From contig JAYSLY010000055.1 of the NCBI GenBank assembly GCA_043725085.1, forward strand, positions 1-28,879: DNA of 28,879 nt, in the 5' to 3' direction. Every line of letters starts with the position of its first letter. The stretch's first letter is position 1. Shown one piece after another: positions 22,321-28,032 of the stretch. The DNA is from UBA9630 sp043725085. Lineage in GTDB: Bacteria; Patescibacteriota; Minisyncoccia; Moranbacterales; UBA2206. Below the pieces are notes generated by a model that made no database searches, was not told the origin of the DNA, and worked only from the letters and a program-made list of their open reading frames with translations. The position numbers and the translations under genes were made by a program.

Positions 22321-22992
22321 ATGTCCAAAAAACAAAGTTCACTAAGTTCACAAGTGCAAAAAAGTGAACCTAAAAAAGAACTGGCTAAGCCAGATGCAAT
22401 GAAAACAGAGGTAGAAGAAATTAAAAGAGATTTTTCAAGTCCTTCCGCATACGATCAAGAAAACACATTGGCAAAAAATCTTTACCGACTACGCCAAGAT
22501 AAAGAGCTGCCAGCAGAGCAAAAAAATGACAAACTAAATACTGCGATGACTGATCTGGGTATGCTTTATGGGCTAGAAAATGGCGTTTGGACAATGAGTA
22601 TTGATTATGCAAAATATCAACCAACACTTGCCCTGATGAGAAGAAAAATAGTGGCAGAGTATAACTGCAAGACAAGCCTAGAATTAATGCTTGCTGATAG
22701 CATTGTTGCTAGCTATTGGAGGATTATGAAAAATGAGAGAAAAATGAATCTGCTTGCACAGAAAAAAGATGACACCTTTTCGTTTGATCAACTGAAGGTA
22801 AATGTTTTAAAGGAACTCAACAAAGAAGTAGATCTTGCCAATAGAAGACTCAATATGAACATTATTTTGTTAAAAGAAATAAAACAGCCTGCTTTAAAAG
22901 TAAATATAAAAACCAACAATGCTTTTGTGGGAGAAAACCAGCAATTCAACAATAATCAAGTCCAAAAAGATGAAAACAATGAAGCCAAATGA
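22321..22992 (+). CDS. hypothetical helical protein of the element (terminase-small-subunit-like resemblance)
   Basis: A 223-aa protein. The N-terminal 45 residues are Lys/Ser-rich and disordered. The middle contains SLELMLADSIVASYWRIMKNERKMNLL and the end LANRRLNMNIILLKEIKQPALKVNI followed by an Asn/Gln-rich tail (NNAFVGENQQFNNNQVQ). The arrangement 'L.ladqivaSYWR...AER...', 'A.RRy...L..Lk..r.P...vni...' and QQ.N tail is seen in a group of phage/element proteins of unknown role, sometimes called terminase-small-like. I would not assign packaging from this alone. It overlaps the zinc-ribbon gene by 23 bases. Confidence 0.65.
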   Translation: MSKKQSSLSSQVQKSEPKKELAKPDAMKTEVEEIKRDFSSPSAYDQENTLAKNLYRLRQDKELPAEQKNDKLNTAMTDLGMLYGLENGVWTMSIDYAKYQPTLALMRRKIVAEYNCKTSLELMLADSIVASYWRIMKNERKMNLLAQKKDDTFSFDQLKVNVLKELNKEVDLANRRLNMNIILLKEIKQPALKVNIKTNNAFVGENQQFNNNQVQKDENNEAK

Positions 22993-23305
22993 TTTCGGAA
23001 AAAATTTATTAGCGGAACAGTGTCAGAAAATCAGGATCAGTGACTTTGTGAAAGCCAGCAACAAGCAAATCAAGGAAATGCTAATCAAATCATCACTTGA
23101 AACGGAGGGTTATATTATCCTGTTAAACAGGTCGATAACAGGCTTCGGAGGCACTAGATTTTGGTTTTCTTGTCCGATCTGCAATAAGCGAGCAGGAGTG
23201 CTTTACAAGCACCCTGTAAGCCAAATTTTGGGCTGTAGGCGTTGTTTGAGGCTGGATTATAGGAAACATAGGTATGGCAAAATGATTGAAAATAGTGGAA
23301 AATAG
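22970..23305 (+). CDS. zinc-ribbon protein of the element
   Basis: 111 aa from the ATG at 22970 (ATG at 22979 also possible); an upstream start at 22919 would overlap the previous gene heavily. The C-terminal half holds a zinc ribbon: C68 and C71 (SCPICNKRAGVLYK), C89 and C92 (LGCRRCLRLDYRKHRYGK). The pattern 'F.CP.C.kR...LY......f.CR.C..L.Y.....' occurs in many small element/phage proteins of unknown function. The N-terminal part includes IRISDFVKASNKQIKEMLIKS, perhaps DNA binding. Start overlaps the end of the preceding gene, which suggests coupled translation. Confidence 0.72.
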   Translation: MKTMKPNDFGKNLLAEQCQKIRISDFVKASNKQIKEMLIKSSLETEGYIILLNRSITGFGGTRFWFSCPICNKRAGVLYKHPVSQILGCRRCLRLDYRKHRYGKMIENSGK

Positions 23306-23321
23306 CGGAAATTAAAAAGCA

Positions 23322-23492
23322 ATGATAACGGAAACTCGAGCAAAACAATTTCAGATGCTTTATGAAAAAGAAACGGGAGAGAAAATTTCGCTCGAGGAAG
23401 CTTTTAGTTGTGCAGAAAGCTTAGTTGAAATGGTTAGGCTAGTCTATAAGCCAATCAAGAAAGCCGACTTTGAAAAATTCGACAAACCTTGA
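23322..23492 (+). CDS. small element protein (56 aa) before the recombinase
   Basis: ATG at 23322 to TGA at 23490-23492: MITETRAKQFQMLYEKETGE, then KISLEEAFSCAESLVEMVRL, then VYKPIKKADFEKFDKP. The pattern 'F..lY....g..iS..EA...a..LV.l...vYkPi' is one I associate with small proteins next to CPR serine recombinases; function unknown. Codon use and the clean helical pattern support it as real. The recombinase -35 box lies over its last codons. Confidence 0.6.
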   Translation: MITETRAKQFQMLYEKETGEKISLEEAFSCAESLVEMVRLVYKPIKKADFEKFDKP

Positions 23493-23506
23493 AAATATAG
23501 TATACT
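23479..23506 (+). promoter_or_regulatory. promoter of the serine recombinase gene
   Basis: -35 TCGACA (23479-23484), 16-base spacer, -10 TATACT (23501-23506). The expected start is about 23512-23514, the first bases of stem 1 of the leader RNA. The -10 overlaps one arm of a DNA inverted repeat (ATACTAAAAG at 23502-23511, complement at 23606-23615). Confidence 0.62.
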
Positions 23507-23512
23507 AAAAGC

Positions 23513-23606
23513 ACTTACCCAACCAAATATCCGAAGATTTTATCGTCCTACTAGATGGGCGGTTCTGCCAGCAATCTTCGGAAAGTTGGGTAAGTCAGAA
23601 CCGTCC
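23513..23606 (+). ncRNA. pseudoknotted leader RNA of the recombinase gene (copy B)
   Basis: Stem 1 ACTTACCCAAC (23513-23523) with GTTGGGTAAGT (23585-23595), 11 bp perfect; nested stem 2 CCGAAGATT (23531-23539) with AATCTTCGG (23573-23581), 9 bp perfect; loop strand GGGCGGTTCTG (23557-23567) with CAGAACCGTCC (23596-23606), 11 bp with one G-U, forming a pseudoknot whose 3' strand directly abuts stem 1. TTTTAG follows. About 31 base pairs in 94 bases is far beyond chance for a leader. The same order of stems, pseudoknot and T-run is seen in the cargo leader (18475-18354). Confidence 0.78.
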
Positions 23607-23634
23607 TTTTAGTATCCAAATTTTTTATATTATT

Positions 23635-25242
23635 ATGGAAAACAAAATAAAATACCTTGCCTATCTGCGTAAATCGACTGATGCGGAAGATCGACAAATC
23701 CAATCCATTGAAGATCAGAAAAGCGAATTGGCAAAATTCGCTCGGCAGTTAAATTTGGAGATTGTAACTACTTTTCAAGAAAACAAATCAGCTAAAGCGC
23801 CTGGAAGAATAGAGTTCAATAAAATGCTAACAGAAATTAAGAAAGGCAAGGCGCAAGGAATTATTTGCTGGAAAATAAATCGTCTTTCTCGCAATCCGGT
23901 TGATGGCGGGGAAATTCAGTGGCTCTTGCAACAAGGTACGCTCCAATCTATCCAAACACCAGGGCGAGAATATCGGACTGGCGACAATGTAATGATGATG
24001 AGCGTCGAGTTGGGAATGGCCAATCAGTTCGTGCTTGATCTTGCCAAGGATGTTAAGCGAGGATTGATTTCGAAAGCTGAAAAAGGCTGGCGTCCAGGCA
24101 AAGCACCCCTTGGCTATAAAAATGATAAATATGGCGATAAGGGAAGTAAAGAAGTTTTGGTTGATGAAGAAAGATTTCCATTAGTTCGCAAAATGTGGGA
24201 TTTAATGCTAACCGGCGAATATTCAGTTCCGAGAATTGTGGACATTGCCAATAACGAATGGGGGCTTCGAACAGCCACCAAAAACAAGGATATAAAATTA
24301 GGTGAAAAATATGGTTATGAGATTTTTACTAATCCTTTCTATTTTGGAGAATTTGATTATGCAGGAAAAACCTATCAAGGCAAGCATAAGCCAATGGTTA
24401 CGCAAGAAGAATTTTATTATGTCCAAAAAATACTAGGCAAAAAAGGAAAGCAACTAACTAGGCACAAAAATCTTCCTTATCGTGGCATAATCCGATGCGG
24501 AGAATGTGGATGCTCAATTACAACCGAGGAAAAGGTAAAAATGATTAAATCAGAAAATATCCTTAAAACCTATATTTACCATAAATGCACTAAAAGAAAA
24601 ATTGATGTGACTTGCTCGCAAAAGGCCATCTCTTTTGAGGAGCTAAACAAGCAAATCACCAAAGAGCTAGATAGAATCACAATTCCGCAAGGATATTTAG
24701 ATTTTGCACTTGAAGTTTTAAGTGAGAACAATGTTTTAGAGGCCGATAATCGAAACATTCTCATCAAAAACCAGCAAAATGCTTTAAATAATTGCATTTC
24801 AAAAATTGATAATCTAATCAAACTTTATATCTCGCCCAACAATGCCAACCGAGATTTTATCAGTGATGAGGAATTTAAAGATCAAAAGGCAGGACTTATC
24901 AAGGAAAAAACCTCTATTCAAAATGAATTGATAAAACTAGACGAGAGGTTGAATGAATGGGTAGATCTAACGGAAAAGACTTTTAAATTTGCCACTTATG
25001 CTAAAGCTGAATTTACTACTGGTGATTATGAAACTAAAACTAGGATTTTGCACGCCCTAGGTTCGGACTTTATCTATAAAGACGGAAAACTAGCCATTAC
25101 ACTGAAAAAACAATACCAAGTTATTGAGAATGGCAATAAAAAGCTTGTTGCCGAATATCCCACGTTAGAACTGAGCAATTTTAGCCCTACTAAAGCAAAA
25201 ACAGGCGTTTTTGCACCTGTTTTTGATGTCTTGAGCGGGTAA
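23635..25242 (+). CDS. large serine recombinase (integrase/excisionase of the element)
   Basis: A 535-aa site-specific recombinase. Resolvase domain (1-145): nucleophile S14 in AYLRKSTD, EDRQIQSIEDQ, and INRLSRNPVD with the conserved arginines R83 and R86. Recombinase domain: KRGLISKAEKGWRPGKAPLGY (141-161), followed by the 'GEKYGYEIFTNPFYFG' segment. Zinc ribbon: C288, C291, C318, C327 (RCGECGCSI ... HKCTKRK ... TCSQ). A coiled coil lies at about 370-450. It catalyses integration and excision through a Ser-DNA intermediate. The last three codons and the stop lie in the attachment core and the 3' end of tRNA-Gly. It starts 18 bases after the leader RNA, with no Shine-Dalgarno. Confidence 0.95.
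   Translation: MENKIKYLAYLRKSTDAEDRQIQSIEDQKSELAKFARQLNLEIVTTFQENKSAKAPGRIEFNKMLTEIKKGKAQGIICWKINRLSRNPVDGGEIQWLLQQGTLQSIQTPGREYRTGDNVMMMSVELGMANQFVLDLAKDVKRGLISKAEKGWRPGKAPLGYKNDKYGDKGSKEVLVDEERFPLVRKMWDLMLTGEYSVPRIVDIANNEWGLRTATKNKDIKLGEKYGYEIFTNPFYFGEFDYAGKTYQGKHKPMVTQEEFYYVQKILGKKGKQLTRHKNLPYRGIIRCGECGCSITTEEKVKMIKSENILKTYIYHKCTKRKIDVTCSQKAISFEELNKQITKELDRITIPQGYLDFALEVLSENNVLEADNRNILIKNQQNALNNCISKIDNLIKLYISPNNANRDFISDEEFKDQKAGLIKEKTSIQNELIKLDERLNEWVDLTEKTFKFATYAKAEFTTGDYETKTRILHALGSDFIYKDGKLAITLKKQYQVIENGNKKLVAEYPTLELSNFSPTKAKTGVFAPVFDVLSG
25197..25224 (-). terminator. replacement terminator for tRNA-Gly, antisense inside the recombinase gene
   Basis: Minus strand: AAAAACAGG (from 25224 down), 10-base loop, CCTGTTTTT (down to 25197). 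It is 10 bases beyond the tRNA 3' end and overlaps codons for the recombinase C-terminus. It occupies the position that 14459-14484 would have held before integration. Confidence 0.75.
25217..25238 (+). repeat. attR: right direct repeat, overlapping tRNA-Gly
   Basis: Matches 14479-14500 at 20 of 22 positions, with 25227-25238 (TGTCTTGAGCGG) identical. The last five bases are the 3' acceptor-end bases of tRNA-Gly plus its discriminator. Confidence 0.7.
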
Positions 25243-25305
25243 CGGGAATCGAACCCGTCGCTCGTCCTTGGCAAGGACGTATATTAGCCACTATACGATA
25301 CCCGC
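25234..25305 (-). tRNA. tRNA-Gly(GCC)
   Basis: Minus-strand cloverleaf: acceptor GCGGGTA/TACCCGC, anticodon stem CGTCC/GGACG, loop TTGCCAA (anticodon GCC), T-loop GGTTCGATTCC, discriminator U. No encoded CCA. Its 3' end is the integration target of the element, and it stays intact because the element reconstitutes the sequence. It overlaps the recombinase stop codon on the other strand. Confidence 0.95.
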
Positions 25306-25307
25306 CT

Positions 25308-25432
25308 TCGCCAAGCTGAAGCTCGGCTTCGACGGGGCAAGGCCCGCTGAAGATGAGCGAAAGCTGGCTTCGTCACGCCGAAGCGTGACTACGGCGGAGC
25401 AAGGCTCGCTAGTAGTCCGCGAAGGCGGACTT
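25308..25432. repeat. cluster of GC-rich palindromic units next to tRNA-Gly
   Basis: Two units of the CGCC...GG-G-GCAAGG type in tandem (about 25309-25342 and 25377-25404), with inner hairpins such as GTCACGC-CGAA-GCGTGAC, followed by AGTCCGC-GAAG-GCGGACT (25413-25430). Strongly GC-rich against the AT-rich background. Related units lie in the phosphoesterase gene (8250-8288) and MITE copy 2 (27893-27923). Confidence 0.65.
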
Positions 25433-25449
25433 CAAATTTGTCATTTTTG

Positions 25450-25521
<72 letters not shown>

Positions 25522-25590
25522 TTTTTCTATCAACCTAAGATTGAAGCATTATCTGTTACATGTTTCATGCCACATGTTACATGATTTTTG

Positions 25591-25663
25591 TGGACCCTAT
25601 AGGACTCGAACCTATAACCCCTTCAGTGTAAATGAAGTGCTCTAGCCATTGAGCTAAGGATCC
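25591..25663 (-). tRNA. tRNA-Val(UAC)
   Basis: Minus-strand cloverleaf: acceptor GGATCCT/AGGGTCC (one G-U), anticodon stem CTTCA/TGAAG with loop TTTACAC (anticodon UAC), T-loop GGTTCGAGTCC, discriminator A. No encoded CCA. Confidence 0.96.
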
Positions 25664-25672
25664 AAATCGTGG

Positions 25673-25755
25673 TGCCTTCGGCGGGACTCGAACCCGCACG
25701 GCCTTGCGACCCATGCACCTCAAGCATGTGTGTATACCAATTCCACCACGAAGGC
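25673..25755 (-). tRNA. tRNA-Leu(GAG)
   Basis: Minus-strand class II tRNA: acceptor GCCTTCG/CGAAGGC, anticodon stem CATGC/GCATG with loop TTGAGGT (anticodon GAG), long variable arm, discriminator A. The next three bases (25672-25670) are CCA, the only tRNA here with an encoded-looking CCA. It begins 13 bases after the rplS stop, so it is probably cotranscribed with rplS. Confidence 0.95.
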
Positions 25756-25768
25756 TCTGAAAAACTAT

Positions 25769-26215
25769 TTAGGCTTCAGTCTCTTTTGCCTTTTCTTCTG
25801 CTACTTTTTCAGCGGCAACTTTCTTAGGCTTTGCATCTTCAGCCTCTTTCCCGGTTATTTTCTTCACATCTTTATACTTCATACGACTCTGTTTCGTTGT
25901 TAGCGTTCGAACATAGTATAATTTCGCTCGACGAACCTTAGCTCTTTTCACGAGTTCAATTTTTTCTACATTTTTTGAACCAACCGGGATAATCATTTCC
26001 ACTCCCACATCATGCGTTACTTTGCGCACTGTAATTGTTGGTGAAGAGCTTTGTCCGCCCTTAACAGCAATGACCAGACCCTCAAAAATTTGCGTTCTTT
26101 CCTTAGCGCCTTCTTTGATCCGCAGGTAGACTTTCACCACATCACCACTGTGAAATTCAAGCGTGTCTTTCAAAGCTCTTTGAGATTTATTAAACTCGAT
26201 AATTTTCTTTTCCAT
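25769..26215 (-). CDS. rplS: 50S ribosomal protein L19
   Basis: 148 aa. The L19 core (about 1-115) is clear: FHSGDVVKVYLRIKEGAKERTQIFEGLVIA, then SSPTITVRKVTHDVGVEMIIPVGSKNVEKIELVKRAKVRRAKLYYVR. Residues 116-148 form a Lys/Ala/Glu-rich tail (KKVAAEKVAEEKAKETEA) not found in E. coli L19 (115 aa) but common in CPR. L19 lies at the 30S-50S interface. The -10 box TATAAT ends 6 bases before the ATG, so the mRNA is probably leaderless. Four tRNA genes follow on the same strand. Confidence 0.96.
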   Translation of the reverse strand: MEKKIIEFNKSQRALKDTLEFHSGDVVKVYLRIKEGAKERTQIFEGLVIAVKGGQSSSPTITVRKVTHDVGVEMIIPVGSKNVEKIELVKRAKVRRAKLYYVRTLTTKQSRMKYKDVKKITGKEAEDAKPKKVAAEKVAEEKAKETEA

Positions 26216-26221
26216 ACAATT

Positions 26222-26230
26222 ATTATAGCA
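26222..26230 (-). promoter_or_regulatory. extended -10 promoter of rplS, likely leaderless
   Basis: Minus strand TGCTATAAT (TATAAT at 26222-26227) is a perfect extended -10; the -35 is poor. With a normal 6-7-base gap, transcription would start at or next to the A of the ATG (26215). A weak hairpin AGGG-CTTAGT-CCCT (about 26250-26265) lies upstream and may end the rluD transcript. Confidence 0.6.
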
Positions 26231-26338
26231 ATTACCACTTTAAATTAAAATAGGGACTAAGCCCTGTGTCATTTTGGAAATTATCCTCATTCCTAGAGTC
26301 TAATTTTTCACTTTCTCATACTATCTCTTTTGGCGTGT

Positions 26339-27289
26339 TTAGTCAAGAAAATTCGCTTTTTCTAGAAATTTCAAAAAATCAGCCGGCAATGGCGCTTCAA
26401 ACTCATAACTTTTGCCGAAAAGCTCAAATTTAATATTTTTTGCATGCAATAATTGCCTTTTGGCAATTTCAAGCCTTTTTTGACCTTTGATATAATATTT
26501 TTTATCCCCCACGATTGGATGTCCGATAGAAGTCAGATGCACCCGGATTTGGTGCATCCGTCCGGTTTTAGGCGAAAGCTCCATAAGCGCGAATTCATCG
26601 CCCAATGTTTCTAGTGTTCGATAGCCTGTCACCGCATCGCGAATTTTCGTTCGAGTTTTATGTCCCGCCACCACCTGCCGCCTATAATCTCCCGAGCGAG
26701 CCAGGGCTTTTTCAATCACGCCCTCTATTGGCTTGGGCACACCATAAACAATCGCTTGATATTTTTTCTCCACTTCCTTGTCCTGAAATTGCCTTTTAAG
26801 TTCTCGCCATGTATCCATATTCCTTGCAACGACAATCACGCCGCTCGTATCTTTGTCTAATCGATGCACAATTCCCGGTCTCAACTTTCCCTCTGGTGTG
26901 TCATCGCAAATATTCTCAATTTCTGGAAATTGCGCAATGAGATAATTTACGAGCGTATCCTCTTTTCTCGTATCATCAGGGTGTACCTGCATTCCAGCAG
27001 GTTTATCAATCACAATCAGATTTTCATCCGTAAAAATAATTGGCAATTCTTTTTTGACTTTCGGCAAAATTATTTTTTCTTCACTAAATTCAAAATCAAA
27101 AGTAATCACGTCATTATTTTTGAGCGCATAGCTTGACTTCACCCTCTCCTCATTTACTAAAATTTTCTCCGCTTTAATCTGCCGAGAAATTTCACCGCGC
27201 GTGACTTTTCCATCAAAAAAAATCCCCGCCGAGAGGAATTTATCAATTCGTTTGCCTGCATTTTCACTATCAACAATGATTTTTTGCAT
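26339..27289 (-). CDS. rluD: RluD-type 23S rRNA pseudouridine synthase
   Basis: 316 aa. N-terminal S4-like RNA-binding domain (about 12-70: AGKRIDKFLSAG ... SRQIKAEKILVNEERVKSSYALKNND). Catalytic domain: IIFTDENLIVIDKPAGMQVHPD (85-105), GIVHRLDKDTSG with catalytic D145 (139-150), KKYQAIVYG, and SPKTGRMHQIRVHLTSIGHPIVGDKKY. All are RluA/RluC/RluD-family motifs; the S4 domain excludes RluA. RluD modifies U1911, U1915 and U1917 in helix 69 in E. coli; the exact target here could also be that of RluC. Normal length. Confidence 0.92.
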   Translation of the reverse strand: MQKIIVDSENAGKRIDKFLSAGIFFDGKVTRGEISRQIKAEKILVNEERVKSSYALKNNDVITFDFEFSEEKIILPKVKKELPIIFTDENLIVIDKPAGMQVHPDDTRKEDTLVNYLIAQFPEIENICDDTPEGKLRPGIVHRLDKDTSGVIVVARNMDTWRELKRQFQDKEVEKKYQAIVYGVPKPIEGVIEKALARSGDYRRQVVAGHKTRTKIRDAVTGYRTLETLGDEFALMELSPKTGRMHQIRVHLTSIGHPIVGDKKYYIKGQKRLEIAKRQLLHAKNIKFELFGKSYEFEAPLPADFLKFLEKANFLD

Positions 27290-27299
27290 ACTATTTTTG

Positions 27300-27383
27300 T
27301 GCCCAGAAGAGGACTCGAACCTCCAATCCCTTGCGAGAACCAGTTCCTAAGACTGGCGCGTATACCAATTCCGCCATCTGGGC
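27300..27383 (-). tRNA. tRNA-Leu(UAG)
   Basis: Minus-strand class II tRNA: acceptor GCCCAGA/TCTGGGC, anticodon stem CCAGT/ACTGG with loop CTTAGGA (anticodon UAG), long variable arm, T-loop GGTTCGAGTCC, discriminator A. No encoded CCA. Confidence 0.96.
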
Positions 27384-27397
27384 AATATTCATTTTTG

Positions 27398-27481
27398 TGG
27401 GCGAAAGAGGACTTGAACCTCCACCCTATTGCTAGGACTAGAACCTGAATCTAGCGCGTCTGCCAATTTCGCCATTCGCCC
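27398..27481 (-). tRNA. tRNA-Leu(CAG)
   Basis: Minus-strand class II tRNA: acceptor GGGCGAA/TTCGCCC, anticodon stem CTAGA/TCTAG with loop TTCAGGT (anticodon CAG), long variable arm, T-loop GGTTCAAGTCC, discriminator A. No encoded CCA. It is 14 bases from tRNA-Leu(UAG), probably one transcript. Confidence 0.96.
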
Positions 27482-27529
27482 AACCGCACATATTTCATCA
27501 TACAGCTCAAAAGTATTTTTAGCAACAAA

Positions 27530-27823
27530 TTATTCCAGCATCGCCTTGAGTCTTCGTACCTCCTCTTTCAATGCCCCGTCATTACCATATTCTCCATGGT
27601 GCCTGGTATTTTCACCATAAGTTTCTTTTTTCGCGTCCAAGTGAATATTGATCAGCATATCTGCCCCATTCATTTTGACATACATATGAAATCTGGGATA
27701 GCCAGCCGCAGCAAGCGGCCTCACAAAACTCATCTCCTCTCCTTCGTGCCGTTGAAAAGAATAACCCAGCCGGCGCAAATTATTTACTGGATTGCCTTCA
27801 ACATTTTTAACTTCGATTTGCAT
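27530..27823 (-). CDS. conserved hypothetical protein typical of Parcubacteria
   Basis: 97 aa, soluble: MQIEVKNVEGNPVNNLRRLG, then YSFQRHEGEEMSFVRPL, GYPRFHMYVKM, INIHLDAKKETYG and TRHHGEYGNDGALKEEVRRLK. The 'NPV...R..GY.FQR..G.EMSFVRPL...GYPRFH.Y......INIHLD.K..TYG...RHHGEY' pattern is one I know from many Parcubacteria genomes. Function unknown. Several conserved histidines (HMY, NIHLD, RHHGEY) could bind metal or act in catalysis. Its start is about 30 bases from MITE copy 2. Confidence 0.82.
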   Translation of the reverse strand: MQIEVKNVEGNPVNNLRRLGYSFQRHEGEEMSFVRPLAAAGYPRFHMYVKMNGADMLINIHLDAKKETYGENTRHHGEYGNDGALKEEVRRLKAMLE

Positions 27824-27852
27824 AAATTTTTAAATTAATAATAAAAAAGCTG

Positions 27853-28025
27853 TGTCATCCTGAGCGCAGTCCTGTACTCAGGACGCAGTCGACCGCGTGT
27901 CGCCAAAACTTTAGCGGTGGAGCAAGGATCTGCTTGCAATAACCCTAGTCTTTACGATTTATCACAAAACTCGTGATAACCTGTAGCAGATTCTTCGACT
28001 TCGCTCCGCTACGCTCAGAATGACA
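27853..28025. repeat. MITE-like inverted-repeat element, copy 2
   Basis: A 173-bp element with TGTCATCCTGAGCG (27853-27866) and its complement with one mismatch at 28012-28025. The left arm carries two nested insertions: 27867-27886 (GTCCTG-TACT-CAGGAC hairpin) and 27893-27923 (a CGCC...GGAGC unit), which split the AGTCGA and AAGGATCTGC parts. The right arm AGATTCTTCGACTTCG is nearly whole. The centre matches copy 1 (8433-8603). It lies between the hypothetical gene and folD. Confidence 0.8.
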
Positions 28026-28032
28026 AAAAAAT

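Larger units (their letters stand above)
14489..25238. mobile_element. 10.7-kb integrative element in tRNA-Gly, serine-recombinase type
   Basis: It is bounded by the 12-bp direct repeats TGTCTTGAGCGG, the right one overlapping the 3' end of tRNA-Gly(GCC). Contents: a long hairpin near the left end, a five-gene minus-strand surface-protein operon (18336-14807), a divergent 405-aa gene, a plus-strand block with DUF5659, CHC2 zinc-finger, P-loop ATPase and small proteins (19928-23492), and a large serine recombinase at the right end that points into the tRNA. No capsid, tail, relaxase or type IV secretion gene is seen, so transfer would need outside help or packaging genes not recognisable here. 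Inside is continuous with element-type genes; outside on both sides are housekeeping genes. Confidence 0.75.

Noticed and set aside
22321..23305. Phage genome reading based on the terminase-like resemblance
   Set aside because: No large terminase, portal, capsid or tail gene is present in the element, so an integrative element is the better description.
23500..23620. Hammerhead, HDV, twister or pistol ribozyme reading of the recombinase leader
   Set aside because: The hammerhead core CTGATGA is absent, and the order of stems and pseudoknot does not fit the other classes as I know them.
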